From Clostridiales bacterium (GTDB lineage: Bacteria; Bacillota; Clostridia; SK-Y3), in the NCBI GenBank assembly GCA_030156665.1, contig JASGMB010000002.1, positions 1-64,000 on the forward strand: 64,000 nucleotides of DNA, read 5' to 3'. Made by a program: the position numbers and the translations under genes. Positions within the stretch are counted from its first letter, which is position 1. Each line of letters begins with the position of its first letter. This document shows positions 53,819-63,872 of the stretch, piece after piece. Under the pieces are notes generated by a model. It made no database searches and was not told the origin of the DNA. It saw only the letters and a list, made by a program, of their open reading frames with translations.

Positions 53819-54784
53819 ATGAATGCTGAATTTATTGGGGCATTAGAACAGATAGAAAAAGAAAAGAACATAAGTAAGGAAGTACTAATTGATGCTATTG
53901 AGGCTGCACTTATTTCTGCATATAAAAGAAATTTTGGTTCATCTCAAAATGTTTCAGTAAATATAGATAGGATTACAGGAGAAGTTAGAGTGTATGCTAA
54001 CAAAAGGGTGGTTGAAGTACCTGAAAATGATTTAACTGAAATAAGCCTTGGGGACGCCCGCAATATCAGTGAAAAATATGATATTGGTGATGTTGTTGAA
54101 ATAGAGGTAACCCCTAAAAAATTTGGTAGAATTGCAGCGCAGACAGCAAAACAAGTTGTAGTACAACGTATAAGGGAAGCTGAAAGAGGAATAATTTATG
54201 ATGAATTTTTTAGCAAACAAAATGATATTGTAACTGGGATTGTAGTTCCTGGTGAGACATATAATTTCAATGACAGAATTAAAGTTTATGTTATAGAAGT
54301 TAAGAAAACCACTAAAGGGCCACAAGTGTTAATTTCTCGAACTCACCCAGGACTGATTAAAAGACTTTTTGAAAAGGAAGTTCCCGAAATTTATGATGGC
54401 ATTGTTGAGATAAAAAGTATATCCAGGGAACCCGGATCGAGAACTAAAATTGCCGTTCATTCTATTGATCCTAATGTTGATCCGGTAGGTGCTTGCGTGG
54501 GACAAAAAGGTAATAGAGTTCAAGTGATTGTTGATGAGCTGCGAGGTGAAAAAATAGATATAGTAAAATGGAGCTCTGATCCTTCAGAATATATTTCCGC
54601 AAGTTTAAGTCCTGCCAAAGTGCTGCAGGTAGAAATAAATGAATCAGAAAAGTCTGCCAAAGTTATTGTTCCTGATTATCAGCTGTCGTTAGCTATTGGA
54701 AAAGAAGGACAAAATGCCAGATTAGCAGCGAAATTAACAGGGTGGAAAATTGATATAAAGAGTGAATCTCAAAGCAATGAATAA
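53819..54784 (+). CDS. nusA: Transcription factor NusA with a shortened S1 domain
   Basis: NusA binds RNA polymerase and controls pausing, termination and antitermination. The N-terminal domain (1-125), KH1 (about 205-275, GACVGQKGNRVQVIVDELRGEKIDIVKW) and KH2 (about 280-318, LSLAIGKEGQNARLAAKLTGWKIDI) are normal. At residues 138-146 the sequence runs from DIVTGIV straight to VPGETYNFNDRIKVYV; the family has about 25 residues between these points (strands 2-3 of the S1 OB fold). The reading frame is kept. At 321 residues it is shorter than the usual 340-390 of Firmicutes. GGGGAGGG precedes the ATG. The 213-base gap before it has a small hairpin (53678-53697). Confidence 0.95.
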   Translation: MNAEFIGALEQIEKEKNISKEVLIDAIEAALISAYKRNFGSSQNVSVNIDRITGEVRVYANKRVVEVPENDLTEISLGDARNISEKYDIGDVVEIEVTPKKFGRIAAQTAKQVVVQRIREAERGIIYDEFFSKQNDIVTGIVVPGETYNFNDRIKVYVIEVKKTTKGPQVLISRTHPGLIKRLFEKEVPEIYDGIVEIKSISREPGSRTKIAVHSIDPNVDPVGACVGQKGNRVQVIVDELRGEKIDIVKWSSDPSEYISASLSPAKVLQVEINESEKSAKVIVPDYQLSLAIGKEGQNARLAAKLTGWKIDIKSESQSNE

Positions 54785-54867
54785 TTAAAATCAGATATAT
54801 TTCATTAAAGATTTAAAGATATTTACAAATTTTTAAAAATTGGGTAGTAGTTCTCGGAGGTGATATT

Positions 54868-55146
54868 TTGCAAAAGAAAAGAAAGATACCTCTTCGAATG
54901 TGTTTAGGCTGTCAGGAGATGAAACCGAAAAAAGAACTTATACGAGTAGTAAAAAATCAAGATGGAGAAATATCTATTGATTTTAGAGGAAAAAAGCCTG
55001 GGCGAGGAGCTTATATTTGTAACAACATAGAATGTTTTCAAAAAGCTCGTAAAGGTAAAAAATTTGAAAGAGCTTTTTCACAAGCAATTGATCATGAGAT
55101 TTACCAGCAATTAGAAATAGAACTGAGTGAAAATAATGGATCATAA
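54868..55146 (+). CDS. rnpM: YlxR/RnpM-family RNA-binding protein
   Basis: This 92-residue protein belongs to the YlxR family, of which the Bacillus member was named RnpM for its modulation of RNase P. The motif KIPLRMCLGCQEMKPKKELIRVV and the GRGAYICNNIECFQKARKGKKFERAF core are conserved. It begins with TTG after GGAGGTGATATT. It is coupled to the next gene (11-base overlap). Confidence 0.92.
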   Translation: MQKKRKIPLRMCLGCQEMKPKKELIRVVKNQDGEISIDFRGKKPGRGAYICNNIECFQKARKGKKFERAFSQAIDHEIYQQLEIELSENNGS

Positions 55147-55456
55147 GTTATACGCAATGATTGGTTTGGCTCAAAAAGCAGGGAAAGTGGTTTCTGGCGA
55201 AGATGGCAGTGCACGTGATATCAAAACGGGAAAAAGCATGCTTGTAGTTATTGCCAAAGATAGTTCTGGTAATACAAAAAAGCAGTTTAAAAATATGTGT
55301 GTACACAGAAATATACCATTCATTGAGTTTGGAACAAAGGAACAGTTAGGTAAATTTGTTGGTAAAGATTACCGAGCAGTTTTATCAATTCGAGATTCGG
55401 GTTTTGCAAAGTCAATAAGTGTTTTATATAATGAAAAGTTAAGCGGGGGTGAATAG
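55136..55456 (+). CDS. Ribosomal L7Ae/L30e-family protein (YlxQ)
   Basis: The 106-residue protein is a YlxQ-type member of the L7Ae/L30e/S12e family that binds kink-turn RNA. Visible motifs: [91 protein letters not shown] chose the ATG at 55136; a GTG at 55127 is in frame. It lies inside the rnpM-infB cluster, typical for Firmicutes, and overlaps the longest infB frame by 8 bases. Confidence 0.9.
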   Translation: MDHKLYAMIGLAQKAGKVVSGEDGSARDIKTGKSMLVVIAKDSSGNTKKQFKNMCVHRNIPFIEFGTKEQLGKFVGKDYRAVLSIRDSGFAKSISVLYNEKLSGGE

Positions 55457-55457
55457 T

Positions 55458-57728
55458 TTGTCTAAACCTAGAGTTTATCAAATTGCCAAAGATTTAAATG
55501 TTTCTAGTAAGGATATTGTGGAGAAATTGCATGATTTTGACGTAGATATTAAAAATCATATGAGTACATTAGAGGATAGGGATATTGATTTAATTTTAGA
55601 AATTTTTACACAACAGTACGATGAAAACCATAAGCAAAATTCTCATAAAAAGCAGGAAAAGGATGTTCAAAAGCATAATGAGCATAATCACTTGCAAGAC
55701 CGCAAAACAGGTTACGATAATAAAAGGGCTAATGATATACGACCAATGAATGATAAAAAAACATCTAAAGGGAAATATTACGATACACGGCCAAACGTTG
55801 TTGATTTAGATAAATTAGATAATGATAAAATTGAAGATTTAGTGCCTAATCAAATTAAGGACCATGGTGCTATGCGTCAAAAAATTAAAAAAGGTGGCGG
55901 TAAATCAAAAAAAGATAAAGATAAGACTTTTGATGAAAAGTTAAATAAAATTCAATCAAAGGAAAAAAAAGCTAAAAAAGAATCTTTAGAGATCATAATT
56001 GGTGACAATATAACTGTAGGAGAATTGGCTAAGAAATTAAAAAAACCTACTGCAGAGGTAATTAAAAAGTTAATAACGCTTGGTATAATGGCGACAGTTA
56101 ATCAGGAAATCGATTTTGATACTGCTTCTTTAATAGCAGAAGATTTTGGTGCTAAAGTTGAAAAAGAAATAGTTGTAACGGAAGAAGATAGGCTATTTAA
56201 TGATGTAGAAGACGATCCATCCCAATTAAAACCACGCTCTCCTATAGTTGTTGTAATGGGTCATGTTGACCATGGAAAAACTTCTTTGCTTGATGCGATT
56301 AGGGAGTCAAACGTTACTGCTACGGAGGCTGGAGGAATTACTCAGCATATCGGTGCTTCTCGAGTTAAAATTCATGGTCAAGAAATTACATTCTTAGATA
56401 CTCCAGGCCATGAAGCTTTTACAACTATGAGAGCAAGAGGAGCACAGGTTACCGATATAGCAATATTGGTTGTTGCTGCCGACGATGGTATTATGCCACA
56501 GACAATTGAAGCAATTAATCATGCGAAAGCTGCGAATGTAAATATAATTGTTGCAATTAACAAAATGGATAAAGAAGGTGCAAATCCTGATAGAGTAAAA
56601 CAAGAGCTTACAGAATACGGATTGGTTCCCGAAGAATGGGGTGGCGATACCATCTGTGTTCCTGTCTCTGCCTTAAAAAGAGAAGGAATAGATCACTTAT
56701 TGGAAATGATACTTCTTGTAGCAGAGATGCAGGAGCTGAAAGCAAATCCGGATAGATTAGCCAAAGGTACAGTAATTGAAGCACGCTTAGATAAGGGAAG
56801 AGGTCCAGTTGCAACTGTCTTAGTTCAAAATGGTACATTAAAGATCGGTGATATACTAGTAGCAGGAACTGCTGTAGGTAGAGTTAGAGCAATGATGGAT
56901 GATAAAGGACAAAGAGTGAAAAAGGCAGGTCCTTCTATTCCGGTGGAGATACTTGGGTTATCCGAAGTACCTGATGCAGGAGATATTTTCTATGCAGTAG
57001 AGGATGAGAAAAAAGCACGTGAAGTTGTTGAGAAACGAAAAGAAAAGATTAAAGAAGAACAATTTAAAGCACAACATAAAGTGTCTTTAGATGATTTATT
57101 TGATCAAATAAAAGAAGGTCAGGTAAAAGAACTTAATATTATTATCAAAGCTGATGTTCAGGGTTCAGTAGAAGCTGTTAAGCAATCGTTGGAAAAATTG
57201 AGCAATGATGAGGTACGCGTTAAGACTATTCACGGAGGTGTTGGTGCTATCACAGAATCGGATGTTATGTTAGCAGCAGCGTCTAATGCTATTATTATTG
57301 GTTTTAATGTACGGCCTGATTCCGGTGCAAGGTCATCCGCTGAACAACAGGAAGTAGAAATTCGCTTGTATAGAATTATATATGATGCGATAGAAGATAT
57401 GGAAGCTGCAATGAAAGGTATGCTTGATCCGAAATATAAGGAATTGGTTATCGGGCATGCAGAGGTCAGAGCGATTTTTAAAGTTTCCGGGGTTGGAACG
57501 ATAGCAGGTTGTTACGTAACAGATGGAAAGATTAGTAGAAATGCAGAAGTTAGGGTTGTAAGAGATGGTATTGTCATACATGAAGGCAAATTAGCGTCAT
57601 TAAAGAGATTTAAAGATGATACAAAAGAAGTTGCTTCCGGCTATGAATGTGGTATAGGCATAGAAAGATTTAATAATATCAAAGATGGTGATGTCATTGA
57701 GTGTTTTATCATGGAAGAAGTCCGATAG
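55458..57728 (+). CDS. infB: Translation initiation factor IF-2
   Basis: IF-2 (756 residues) delivers fMet-tRNA to the ribosome. The N-terminal IF2_N segment ([36 protein letters not shown]) is followed by a long charged linker, a second IF2_N domain (about 180-235, [39 protein letters not shown]), and the G domain from about 260 (G1 [28 protein letters not shown]), then domains II-IV. The TTG at 55458 is preceded by GGGGGTGA (5 bases away), so the GTG at 55449 is rejected. Confidence 0.98.
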   Translation: MSKPRVYQIAKDLNVSSKDIVEKLHDFDVDIKNHMSTLEDRDIDLILEIFTQQYDENHKQNSHKKQEKDVQKHNEHNHLQDRKTGYDNKRANDIRPMNDKKTSKGKYYDTRPNVVDLDKLDNDKIEDLVPNQIKDHGAMRQKIKKGGGKSKKDKDKTFDEKLNKIQSKEKKAKKESLEIIIGDNITVGELAKKLKKPTAEVIKKLITLGIMATVNQEIDFDTASLIAEDFGAKVEKEIVVTEEDRLFNDVEDDPSQLKPRSPIVVVMGHVDHGKTSLLDAIRESNVTATEAGGITQHIGASRVKIHGQEITFLDTPGHEAFTTMRARGAQVTDIAILVVAADDGIMPQTIEAINHAKAANVNIIVAINKMDKEGANPDRVKQELTEYGLVPEEWGGDTICVPVSALKREGIDHLLEMILLVAEMQELKANPDRLAKGTVIEARLDKGRGPVATVLVQNGTLKIGDILVAGTAVGRVRAMMDDKGQRVKKAGPSIPVEILGLSEVPDAGDIFYAVEDEKKAREVVEKRKEKIKEEQFKAQHKVSLDDLFDQIKEGQVKELNIIIKADVQGSVEAVKQSLEKLSNDEVRVKTIHGGVGAITESDVMLAAASNAIIIGFNVRPDSGARSSAEQQEVEIRLYRIIYDAIEDMEAAMKGMLDPKYKELVIGHAEVRAIFKVSGVGTIAGCYVTDGKISRNAEVRVVRDGIVIHEGKLASLKRFKDDTKEVASGYECGIGIERFNNIKDGDVIECFIMEEVR

Positions 57729-57845
57729 CTAATTTAGCTATAGAATTGAAGTTATAGATGATAATGCATAAATGGAATATGTGCTGCTAATTTCCAAGGA
57801 ATCTATTAACTAAAAAGGGGTTCTTAAAACAGGAAGGTGAATTAG

Positions 57846-58229
57846 ATGTCCTATAATAGAATAAATAGAATTAGTGAAGAAATAAAAAAAGAACTTAGTG
57901 AGATTATAAGAGAACTGAAAGACCCTCGAATTCCAGCAATGACTAGCGTGATATTAGTGGATGTGACGAGGGATTTAAGGTATGCGAAAGTTTATATTAG
58001 CGTAATGGGAACTCAAGAACAACAGAATAATGCTATTGCTGGATTAAAAAGTGCTGCTGGGTTTATTCGTAAGGAAATAGGCAGAAGAGTTCAACTTAGG
58101 TACACTCCTGAGTTTACATTTGTACTTGACGAGTCTATTGAGCATGGAGCTCATATCTCTAAATTGCTTCACGAGATTTTACCATCAAAAGGAGAATCAG
58201 CTGAACATGACACTAAACGAAATAGCTGA
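57846..58229 (+). CDS. rbfA: Ribosome-binding factor A
   Basis: RbfA (127 residues) is a cold-shock 30S maturation factor with a KH-like fold. Conserved parts: RISEEIKKELSEIIRELKDPRIPAMTSVILVDVTRDLRYAKVYISVMG and RKEIGRRVQLRYTPEFTFVLDESIEHGAHISKLLHEI. AGGAAGGTG precedes the ATG. Its end overlaps the nrnA start by 23 bases. Confidence 0.97.
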   Translation: MSYNRINRISEEIKKELSEIIRELKDPRIPAMTSVILVDVTRDLRYAKVYISVMGTQEQQNNAIAGLKSAAGFIRKEIGRRVQLRYTPEFTFVLDESIEHGAHISKLLHEILPSKGESAEHDTKRNS

Positions 58230-59181
58230 AATAATAAAAGCAAGGTCCAATATTGCAATTCTTCCTCATATTCATCCTGATGGAGATTGCATAGGATCTT
58301 CTTTTGCACTTTTATTAGCATTGCAAATGTTAAAAAAAGAAGTAACAGTCGTTTTAGAAGAAAATATTCCTCAAGTATATTCCTTTTTAACAGGAAAATA
58401 TGTTAAATTAAGTGATCTACCTTCAAATACTAAGTTTGATATGGTTATATGTTTGGATAGTGGAGATGAACATCGACTGAATCATCGTATCGACTTATTT
58501 AATAGCAGTGATGTTACACTCAATATTGACCATCATATAAGCAATACAATGTATGCGAAGTATAATTATGTAGATAGTGCTTCATCGGCAACTGGAGAAA
58601 TCGTTTATGATATTATTAATTTATTAGGTGTAACAATAGATAAGGATATTGCTGTTAATCTTTATGTAGCTATTTCTACTGATACCGGTGGTTTTAAATA
58701 TAGCAATACAACTTCAAAAACACATAGGATTATTGCTGAACTTTTAGAAACAAATATCAATATAGCAGAAATTAATAGAAGAATTTTTGATACAGTTTCA
58801 CTGGAAAAATTAAAACTCACTGCTACAGCGATTGATTGGATTGAGTTTTATGAAAATAATAAAATAGCAGCTATTGCATTGCCCTATGACATTATACAGA
58901 AAGAAGGATTGAGTGACGAAGACAGCGATGGATTGGCAAATCTTCCGCGAAATATTGAAGGGGTAGAAGTAGGATTATTATTTAAAGAAAAAGAACCCGG
59001 TGAAATAAAAGTCAGTTTTCGTTCCAACCAATATGTTGATGTTTCAAAAATTGCTATTTCTTTTGGGGGAGGCGGTCATAAAAGAGCAAGTGGCTGTACC
59101 TTGCATATGGATATGATTGAAGCAAAAAAGCAGGTCATTGAAAGTGTGAAGCAGACCATTAAGCAAGAGGTTGAAAAGTGA
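58207..59181 (+). CDS. nrnA: DHH-family phosphoesterase NrnA (nanoRNase/pAp phosphatase)
   Basis: NrnA (324 residues) degrades very short RNAs and pAp or cyclic dinucleotide products. The DHH domain shows the metal motifs HIHPDGDCIGSS (D25), ICLDSGD and NIDHHISNTMYA (DHH at 108-110); the C-terminal DHHA1 domain has the RNA-binding GGGGHKRASGC motif. The ATG at 58207 follows AAAGGAG by 12 bases; the ORF start at 58120 is read out of the rbfA frame. Its stop overlaps truB. Because the motility operon uses c-di-GMP (PilZ protein), NrnA could also clear pGpG; that is inference. Confidence 0.94.
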   Translation: MTLNEIAEIIKARSNIAILPHIHPDGDCIGSSFALLLALQMLKKEVTVVLEENIPQVYSFLTGKYVKLSDLPSNTKFDMVICLDSGDEHRLNHRIDLFNSSDVTLNIDHHISNTMYAKYNYVDSASSATGEIVYDIINLLGVTIDKDIAVNLYVAISTDTGGFKYSNTTSKTHRIIAELLETNINIAEINRRIFDTVSLEKLKLTATAIDWIEFYENNKIAAIALPYDIIQKEGLSDEDSDGLANLPRNIEGVEVGLLFKEKEPGEIKVSFRSNQYVDVSKIAISFGGGGHKRASGCTLHMDMIEAKKQVIESVKQTIKQEVEK

Positions 59182-60089
59182 TGGATGGTATTTTAAATGT
59201 TCTTAAACCAAGTGGTATGACCTCCCATGATGTAGTTAGTTATATTAGGAAATGTACACGTATAAAAAAAGTTGGGCATACAGGAACGTTAGATCCGGGT
59301 GCTACAGGTGTTTTACCAATATGCATTGGAAAAGCAACAAAGACAGTGGAACTGTTATCTGATTATGACAAAGAATATAGAGCAGAACTGAAGTTGGGAA
59401 TTGTAACTGATACCCAGGATAGTTTTGGTCAGATTTTAAGCAAAAGAAAGGTTAATATTTCCAGGGAAATGTTAGAAAAAGTAATTTTAAATTTTAAAGG
59501 AACAATAGAACAGATTCCTCCAATGTATTCTGCTATCAAAATAAAAGGACAAAAATTATATGAATTAGCTAGAAGAGGTATAGAAATAGAAAGAAAACCA
59601 AGACAAGTTAAAATTTATGATATAAAGATTATTGATGTTGATTTAGTGAGTAACACTGTCTTACTAAATATCAGATGTTCTAAAGGTACATATATCAGAA
59701 CTTTGTGTTTTGATATTGGTGAAAAATTAGGATGTGGAGCATATATGTCTTTTCTTTTAAGGACTAAGAGTGGAAATTTTACGCTGGAAGAATCAATCAC
59801 TATTGACACAATTGAACAATATTCCCAAGCCAATAAGTTAAATGAGTTATTAGTGCCTATTGATGAGGTATTTTCTTATTTTCCTTCTATCATTGTAAAT
59901 GCTGATGTTGAAAAAAAAGTTGTGAATGGTAATGAAATTCCAATAGATTTAATAAGTGGCCGAGGTGCATTAGAAGAAGGAGTGACATATAGAGTTTATA
60001 ATCATCAGGATGTATTTTTGTGTCTCTCAAAAGTAATTAAAAAACCAAATAAACGTTTATTTCTTAAATTGGTTAAAAGTTTTTTTTGA
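59181..60089 (+). CDS. truB: tRNA pseudouridine(55) synthase
   Basis: TruB (302 residues) makes pseudouridine 55 in the T loop of tRNA. The catalytic Asp38 lies in HTGTLDPGATGVLPICIG; other motifs include DGILNVLKPSGMTSHDVV, YDKEYRAELKLGI, PPMYSAIKIKGQKLYELARRGIEIER and RCSKGTYIRTLCFDIGEKLGCGAYM. Its ATG shares the last base of the nrnA stop (TGATG). Length is standard. Confidence 0.97.
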   Translation: MDGILNVLKPSGMTSHDVVSYIRKCTRIKKVGHTGTLDPGATGVLPICIGKATKTVELLSDYDKEYRAELKLGIVTDTQDSFGQILSKRKVNISREMLEKVILNFKGTIEQIPPMYSAIKIKGQKLYELARRGIEIERKPRQVKIYDIKIIDVDLVSNTVLLNIRCSKGTYIRTLCFDIGEKLGCGAYMSFLLRTKSGNFTLEESITIDTIEQYSQANKLNELLVPIDEVFSYFPSIIVNADVEKKVVNGNEIPIDLISGRGALEEGVTYRVYNHQDVFLCLSKVIKKPNKRLFLKLVKSFF

Positions 60090-60101
60090 GGTGAAAAACA
60101 T

Positions 60102-61061
60102 ATGGAAATCATATTTTCGAGAGATAAACATCATATAGATACATCTAAAGGAATGGGGATAGTATTAGGTAATTTTGATGGTGTGCATTTAGGTCATGTG
60201 GAACTAATAAAACGCGTTATAAATACATGTAAAAAAAATAATTTAAAATCAATGCTTTACACTTTCAGTAATCATCCTGAAAATATAATAGCAGGAAAAA
60301 TAGTAATTCCACTGATTACTACCAATCGAATAAAGGCAAAAATACTTGCAGCATACGATTTGAATTATTTATATTTTGATGAATTTAATGAATCTTTAAT
60401 GAAAATGAATCCTATAGATTTTGTAGAAAAAGTTCTGGTGGATCAATTTAATGTTAAAGCAGTGACTGTAGGATTTCATTATCATTTTGGTTATCAAGGA
60501 AAAGGGGATGCAAATTTACTGCGAATATTAGGCAGAGAGTATGGCTTTGGAGTTGACGTTGTAGAACCTGTTAAGCTTGGAGACACTATTGTCAGCAGTA
60601 CCGTTATAAGAAATTTAATAAAAGAGGGAAATGTAGAACAGGCTTCAAAATTTTTGGGTAGAAAGTATACCATCTCAGGGAAAGTAGTAAGAGGGAAAAA
60701 TTTGGGAAATAAGATAGGCTTTCCTACTATTAATTTACTTCCCAATGACTACTTAGTTCTTCCTTCAAAGGGTGTATATATTACCAATACAATCATTAAT
60801 GATTGTATATTTTACAGTGTCACCAATGTTGGAGAAAATCCTACTATTGACGAAGATGGCATTCGTATTGAAACTCATGTGCTGAATTTTAAAGGTGATT
60901 TGTACGATAGTGATGTAGCAGTTCAGTTTATAAAAAAGATACGGGATGAAAAGAAGTTTAATAGTATCAGTGATTTATCTAAACAAATTGCAAAAGATGT
61001 GCAATTTACATATGAATATTTTAATTGCAAAGGTATTTACAACAAAATTAATATGTGTTAG
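60102..61061 (+). CDS. ribF: Bifunctional riboflavin kinase / FAD synthetase
   Basis: RibF (319 residues) turns riboflavin into FMN and FAD. The N-terminal FAD synthetase domain (about 1-185) has GIVLGNFDGVHLGHVELI and TVGFHYHFGYQGKGD, and SSTVIRNLIKEGNVEQASKFLGR. The C-terminal kinase domain (about 190-305) has GKVVRGKNLGNKIGFPTINL, with GVYI, VGENPTI and ETHVLNFKGDLYD. TTGAGGTGAA precedes the ATG. It closes the rimP operon in the usual truB-ribF order. Confidence 0.96.
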   Translation: MEIIFSRDKHHIDTSKGMGIVLGNFDGVHLGHVELIKRVINTCKKNNLKSMLYTFSNHPENIIAGKIVIPLITTNRIKAKILAAYDLNYLYFDEFNESLMKMNPIDFVEKVLVDQFNVKAVTVGFHYHFGYQGKGDANLLRILGREYGFGVDVVEPVKLGDTIVSSTVIRNLIKEGNVEQASKFLGRKYTISGKVVRGKNLGNKIGFPTINLLPNDYLVLPSKGVYITNTIINDCIFYSVTNVGENPTIDEDGIRIETHVLNFKGDLYDSDVAVQFIKKIRDEKKFNSISDLSKQIAKDVQFTYEYFNCKGIYNKINMC

Positions 61062-61075
61062 AATACATGATGTTA

Positions 61076-61129
61076 CAGGTATACTAAACCTGATGCTAGG
61101 ATATGGGAATCACCTACCCTTTTCTTAGC
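61076..61129 (+). promoter_or_regulatory. Folded rpsO leader, possible S15 binding site
   Basis: A hairpin CAGGT/ACCTG (61076-61080 with 61088-61092) is followed by GCTA (61095-61098) that can pair with TAGC (61126-61129) around an inner GGG/CCC stem (61105-61107 with 61117-61119). The layout of two stems joined close to the rpsO site recalls S15 leader three-way junctions; base identity of the S15 site has not been matched. Confidence 0.3.
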
Positions 61130-61162
61130 TGCAGGGGATTTTATTTGAGGAGGTGAACGAAT

Positions 61163-61426
61163 ATGTTAAAAGAAGTAAAACAATCTATTATTGATACTTA
61201 TAAACTCCATGAGAATGATACAGGTTCTCCGGAGGTTCAAATTGCTTTACTTACAGAGAGAATTAATCATTTAAATGAGCATCTAAAAATACACAAAAAA
61301 GATCATCACTCTAGAAGAGGTCTTCTAAAAATGGTTGGTCAACGTAGAGGACTGCTTAATTATTTGATGAAAAAAGATATTGAAAGATATCGTGAGATTA
61401 TTGCTAAACTAAATCTAAGAAAATAA
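61163..61426 (+). CDS. rpsO: 30S ribosomal protein S15
   Basis: S15 (87 residues) binds 16S rRNA early in 30S assembly. The family is unmistakable: [84 protein letters not shown] precedes the ATG. It lies between ribF and pnp, and its own hairpin terminator follows. Confidence 0.98.
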   Translation: MLKEVKQSIIDTYKLHENDTGSPEVQIALLTERINHLNEHLKIHKKDHHSRRGLLKMVGQRRGLLNYLMKKDIERYREIIAKLNLRK

Positions 61427-61429
61427 TGA

Positions 61430-61458
61430 TAAATGAGCGGATTACCGCTCATTTATTG
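61430..61458 (+). terminator. rpsO terminator
   Basis: TAAATGAGCGG (61430-61440) pairs perfectly with CCGCTCATTTA (61445-61455) around an ATTA loop, followed by TTG. The T tract is weak, so partial read-through to pnp is possible. Confidence 0.7.
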
Positions 61459-61553
61459 TATGTTGATACTGTGTATAATAAACGATATGTTAGAAGATAC
61501 TACTATTACTAATTAATAAAAATATTACTAGTAGTATTTTGTTTAAATGTTTG

Positions 61554-61647
61554 TAGCTATTAGTAATTAGCCATTAGATTTGCACTTTATATAGATAGTG
61601 TAGTGATGATATAAAGTGTAAATCTAAGTGCTAAAAACTAATAGCTA
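61554..61647. repeat. 39-bp inverted repeat element before pnp
   Basis: The arms 61554-61592 and 61609-61647 match at 34 of 39 positions when one is reversed and complemented, with a 16-base loop. The outer ends are TAGCTATTAG and CTAATAGCTA. This is a 94-base near-palindrome, the form of a small non-autonomous inverted-repeat element, but it also gives a long RNA hairpin in the pnp leader, the type of structure that RNase III and PNPase use for pnp autoregulation in other bacteria. Confidence 0.85.
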
Positions 61648-61727
61648 CCTCTAAATGATTCACCAATATTCTAAAATTGAAATAAATTTGTTTTGGAATA
61701 ATACATATGATAAACAGGAGGAAAGAT

Positions 61728-63830
61728 ATGCATAGAACTTTTAGCATGGATTTAGCAGGAAGACAGCTAACGGTTGAAATTGGCAAATTAGCTCAATTAA
61801 CAAATGGTTCAGTTCTAATCCGTTATGGAGATACAGTCGTTTTAGTGACTGCAACAGCTTCTGATAAACCAAAAGAGGGGATTGATTTTTTTCCACTTAG
61901 TGTAGATTATCAGGAACGACTTTATGCAGTAGGAAAAATACCGGGAAGTTTTATGAAAAGAGAAGGAAAACCTACTGAAAAAGCGATATTAACTTCCAGA
62001 GTAATTGATAGACCAATTCGTCCTCTTTTCCCTAAGGATTTTAGAAATGATGTTTCAGTAGTAGCAACTGTTCTTTCGGTAGAACAGGATAATTCACCGG
62101 AAATTGCGGCTATGATAGGTACGTCAGCAGCTCTTTCAATTTCTGATATTCCTTTTAACGGACCAATTGGAGGTGTTTCGGTAGGGTTAGTAGATGGAGA
62201 ATTTGTTATTAATCCTACTGTAAAACAAAGAGAAAAAAGTCTTTTACAACTCACTGTTGCAGGAACAAAAGAAAAGGTTGTTATGATTGAAGCTGGTGCA
62301 AAGGAAGTACCAGAGGACCAAATGTTAGAAGCCATTATGTTTGGGCATGAAGAAATCAAGAAAGTTTGTAATTTTATTGAAGAAATTGTCAAAGAAGTAG
62401 GCAAACCTAAATTTGCATACGAATCTTTTGAAGTAGATGAAATACTGTATAATGACATAAAAGAATATGCGTTGGAAAAGGTACAAAAGGCTTTAGATAC
62501 TGATGATAAGAAAACAAGAGAAGAGAACCTTTCAGTTGTATATGATGACGTATTTGAGCATTTTGCAGAAAAATATCCGGATATGCAAATGCAAATTGGT
62601 GAAGCGTTATATAAGCTTCAAAAGCATATTGTTAGAAGATGGATATTAGATGAAGGTAAGAGATCAGATGGTAGAAGCATGACAGAGATAAGACCTCTTG
62701 CGGCAGAAGTTGGTTTACTTCCAAGAACACATGGATCCGGATTGTTTTCTAGAGGACAAACGCAGGTACTTACTGTAGCCACTTTAGGTGCATTAGGTGA
62801 TGTACAATTACTGGATGGAATTGAAGAAGAAGAAACAAAAAGATACATGCACCATTATAACTTCCCATCTTTTAGCGTAGGTGAAACAAGACCGTCCAGA
62901 GGCCCGGGAAGAAGAGAAATAGGACATGGTGCCCTAGCTGAAAGGGCTCTAGAACCTGTAATACCAAGTGAGGAAGAATTTCCTTATGCGATTAGGCTAG
63001 TTTCGGAAGTATTAAGTTCTAATGGATCAACTTCACAAGGAAGTGTTTGTGGCAGTACTTTAGCCTTAATGGATGCCGGTGTCCCCATTAAAGCTCCTGT
63101 TGCGGGGATTTCAGTAGGATTGGTTACCGAAGGCGATCGGTTTGTAACGATGACAGATATTCAAGGCTTAGAAGACTTTTTTGGAGATATGGATTTTAAG
63201 GTAGCAGGAACTAAAAAGGGAATCACAGCTATACAGATGGATATCAAGATAGATGGACTTACAAAAGAAATTATTGAGCAAGCTCTAAAACAAACAAGAG
63301 AAGCGAGAATATATATTCTTGATGAAGTTATGCTCAAAGCCATTGCTAAACCAAGAACAGAATTATCCCCTTACGCGCCAAAAATCATTACTACAACGAT
63401 AGATCCAGATAAAATTAGAGAAGTTATTGGACCGGGAGGAAAAGTCATACAGAAGATTATTGCTGATACAGGTGTAAAAATCGACATTGAAGATGATGGA
63501 CGGGTATTTATCTCAACTACCGATGAAGAAGCTGGACAAAAAGCTTTAAAGATTGTAGAAGGTATTGCAAAAGATATAGAAGTGGGACAGGTTTACCTAG
63601 GAAAAGTATTAAGGATAACTAATTTTGGTGCTTTTGTAGAATTTCTTCCGGGCAAAGAAGGATTGGTTCATATTTCAAAATTAGATCCAAAACGTGTTGA
63701 AAAAGTTGAAGATATAGTAAATGTAGGAGATGAAATTTTAGTAAAAGTAATTGAAATTGATAAACAAGGAAGAATAAACCTTTCTAGAAAAGATGCACTT
63801 GCTGAAGTAGCCAATGAAAAGAAATTATGA
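61728..63830 (+). CDS. pnp: Polyribonucleotide nucleotidyltransferase (PNPase)
   Basis: PNPase (700 residues) degrades RNA 3'-5' by phosphorolysis and can add tails. Two RNase PH domains (about 1-215 and 310-545; [46 protein letters not shown], and [38 protein letters not shown]) flank a helical linker. KH (about 556-615, [17 protein letters not shown]) and S1 (about 619-690, [33 protein letters not shown]) domains follow. ATG 61728 has AGGAGG close upstream; the ATG at 61707 has none. A terminator follows. Confidence 0.98.
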   Translation: MHRTFSMDLAGRQLTVEIGKLAQLTNGSVLIRYGDTVVLVTATASDKPKEGIDFFPLSVDYQERLYAVGKIPGSFMKREGKPTEKAILTSRVIDRPIRPLFPKDFRNDVSVVATVLSVEQDNSPEIAAMIGTSAALSISDIPFNGPIGGVSVGLVDGEFVINPTVKQREKSLLQLTVAGTKEKVVMIEAGAKEVPEDQMLEAIMFGHEEIKKVCNFIEEIVKEVGKPKFAYESFEVDEILYNDIKEYALEKVQKALDTDDKKTREENLSVVYDDVFEHFAEKYPDMQMQIGEALYKLQKHIVRRWILDEGKRSDGRSMTEIRPLAAEVGLLPRTHGSGLFSRGQTQVLTVATLGALGDVQLLDGIEEEETKRYMHHYNFPSFSVGETRPSRGPGRREIGHGALAERALEPVIPSEEEFPYAIRLVSEVLSSNGSTSQGSVCGSTLALMDAGVPIKAPVAGISVGLVTEGDRFVTMTDIQGLEDFFGDMDFKVAGTKKGITAIQMDIKIDGLTKEIIEQALKQTREARIYILDEVMLKAIAKPRTELSPYAPKIITTTIDPDKIREVIGPGGKVIQKIIADTGVKIDIEDDGRVFISTTDEEAGQKALKIVEGIAKDIEVGQVYLGKVLRITNFGAFVEFLPGKEGLVHISKLDPKRVEKVEDIVNVGDEILVKVIEIDKQGRINLSRKDALAEVANEKKL

Positions 63831-63840
63831 TATATTAAAA

Positions 63841-63872
63841 AAAAAACAGGACAGCAGTCTTGTTTTTTTTTT
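63841..63872 (+). terminator. pnp terminator
   Basis: AAAAAACAGGAC (63841-63852) pairs with GTCTTGTTTTTT (63857-63868) around AGCA with one G-U pair, and is followed by more T. It closes the pnp transcript. The remaining 128 bases to the window end show no gene. Confidence 0.9.

Larger units (their letters stand above)
61427..61727. other. Intergenic region rpsO-pnp
   Basis: This gap of about 300 bases holds the rpsO terminator, a short inverted repeat TACTACTA/TAGTAGTA (61498-61505 with 61529-61536), a long inverted repeat (61554-61647) and the pnp ribosome binding site. No gene is seen. Confidence 0.8.

Noticed and set aside
58120-58206. N-terminal extension of NrnA from ATG 58120
   Set aside because: It overlaps the conserved end of rbfA out of frame; the DHH family starts near the ATG at 58207.
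61922-62458. 178-residue reverse-strand ORF opposite pnp
   Set aside because: It is a shadow of the pnp coding frame, with no domain and no site for translation.
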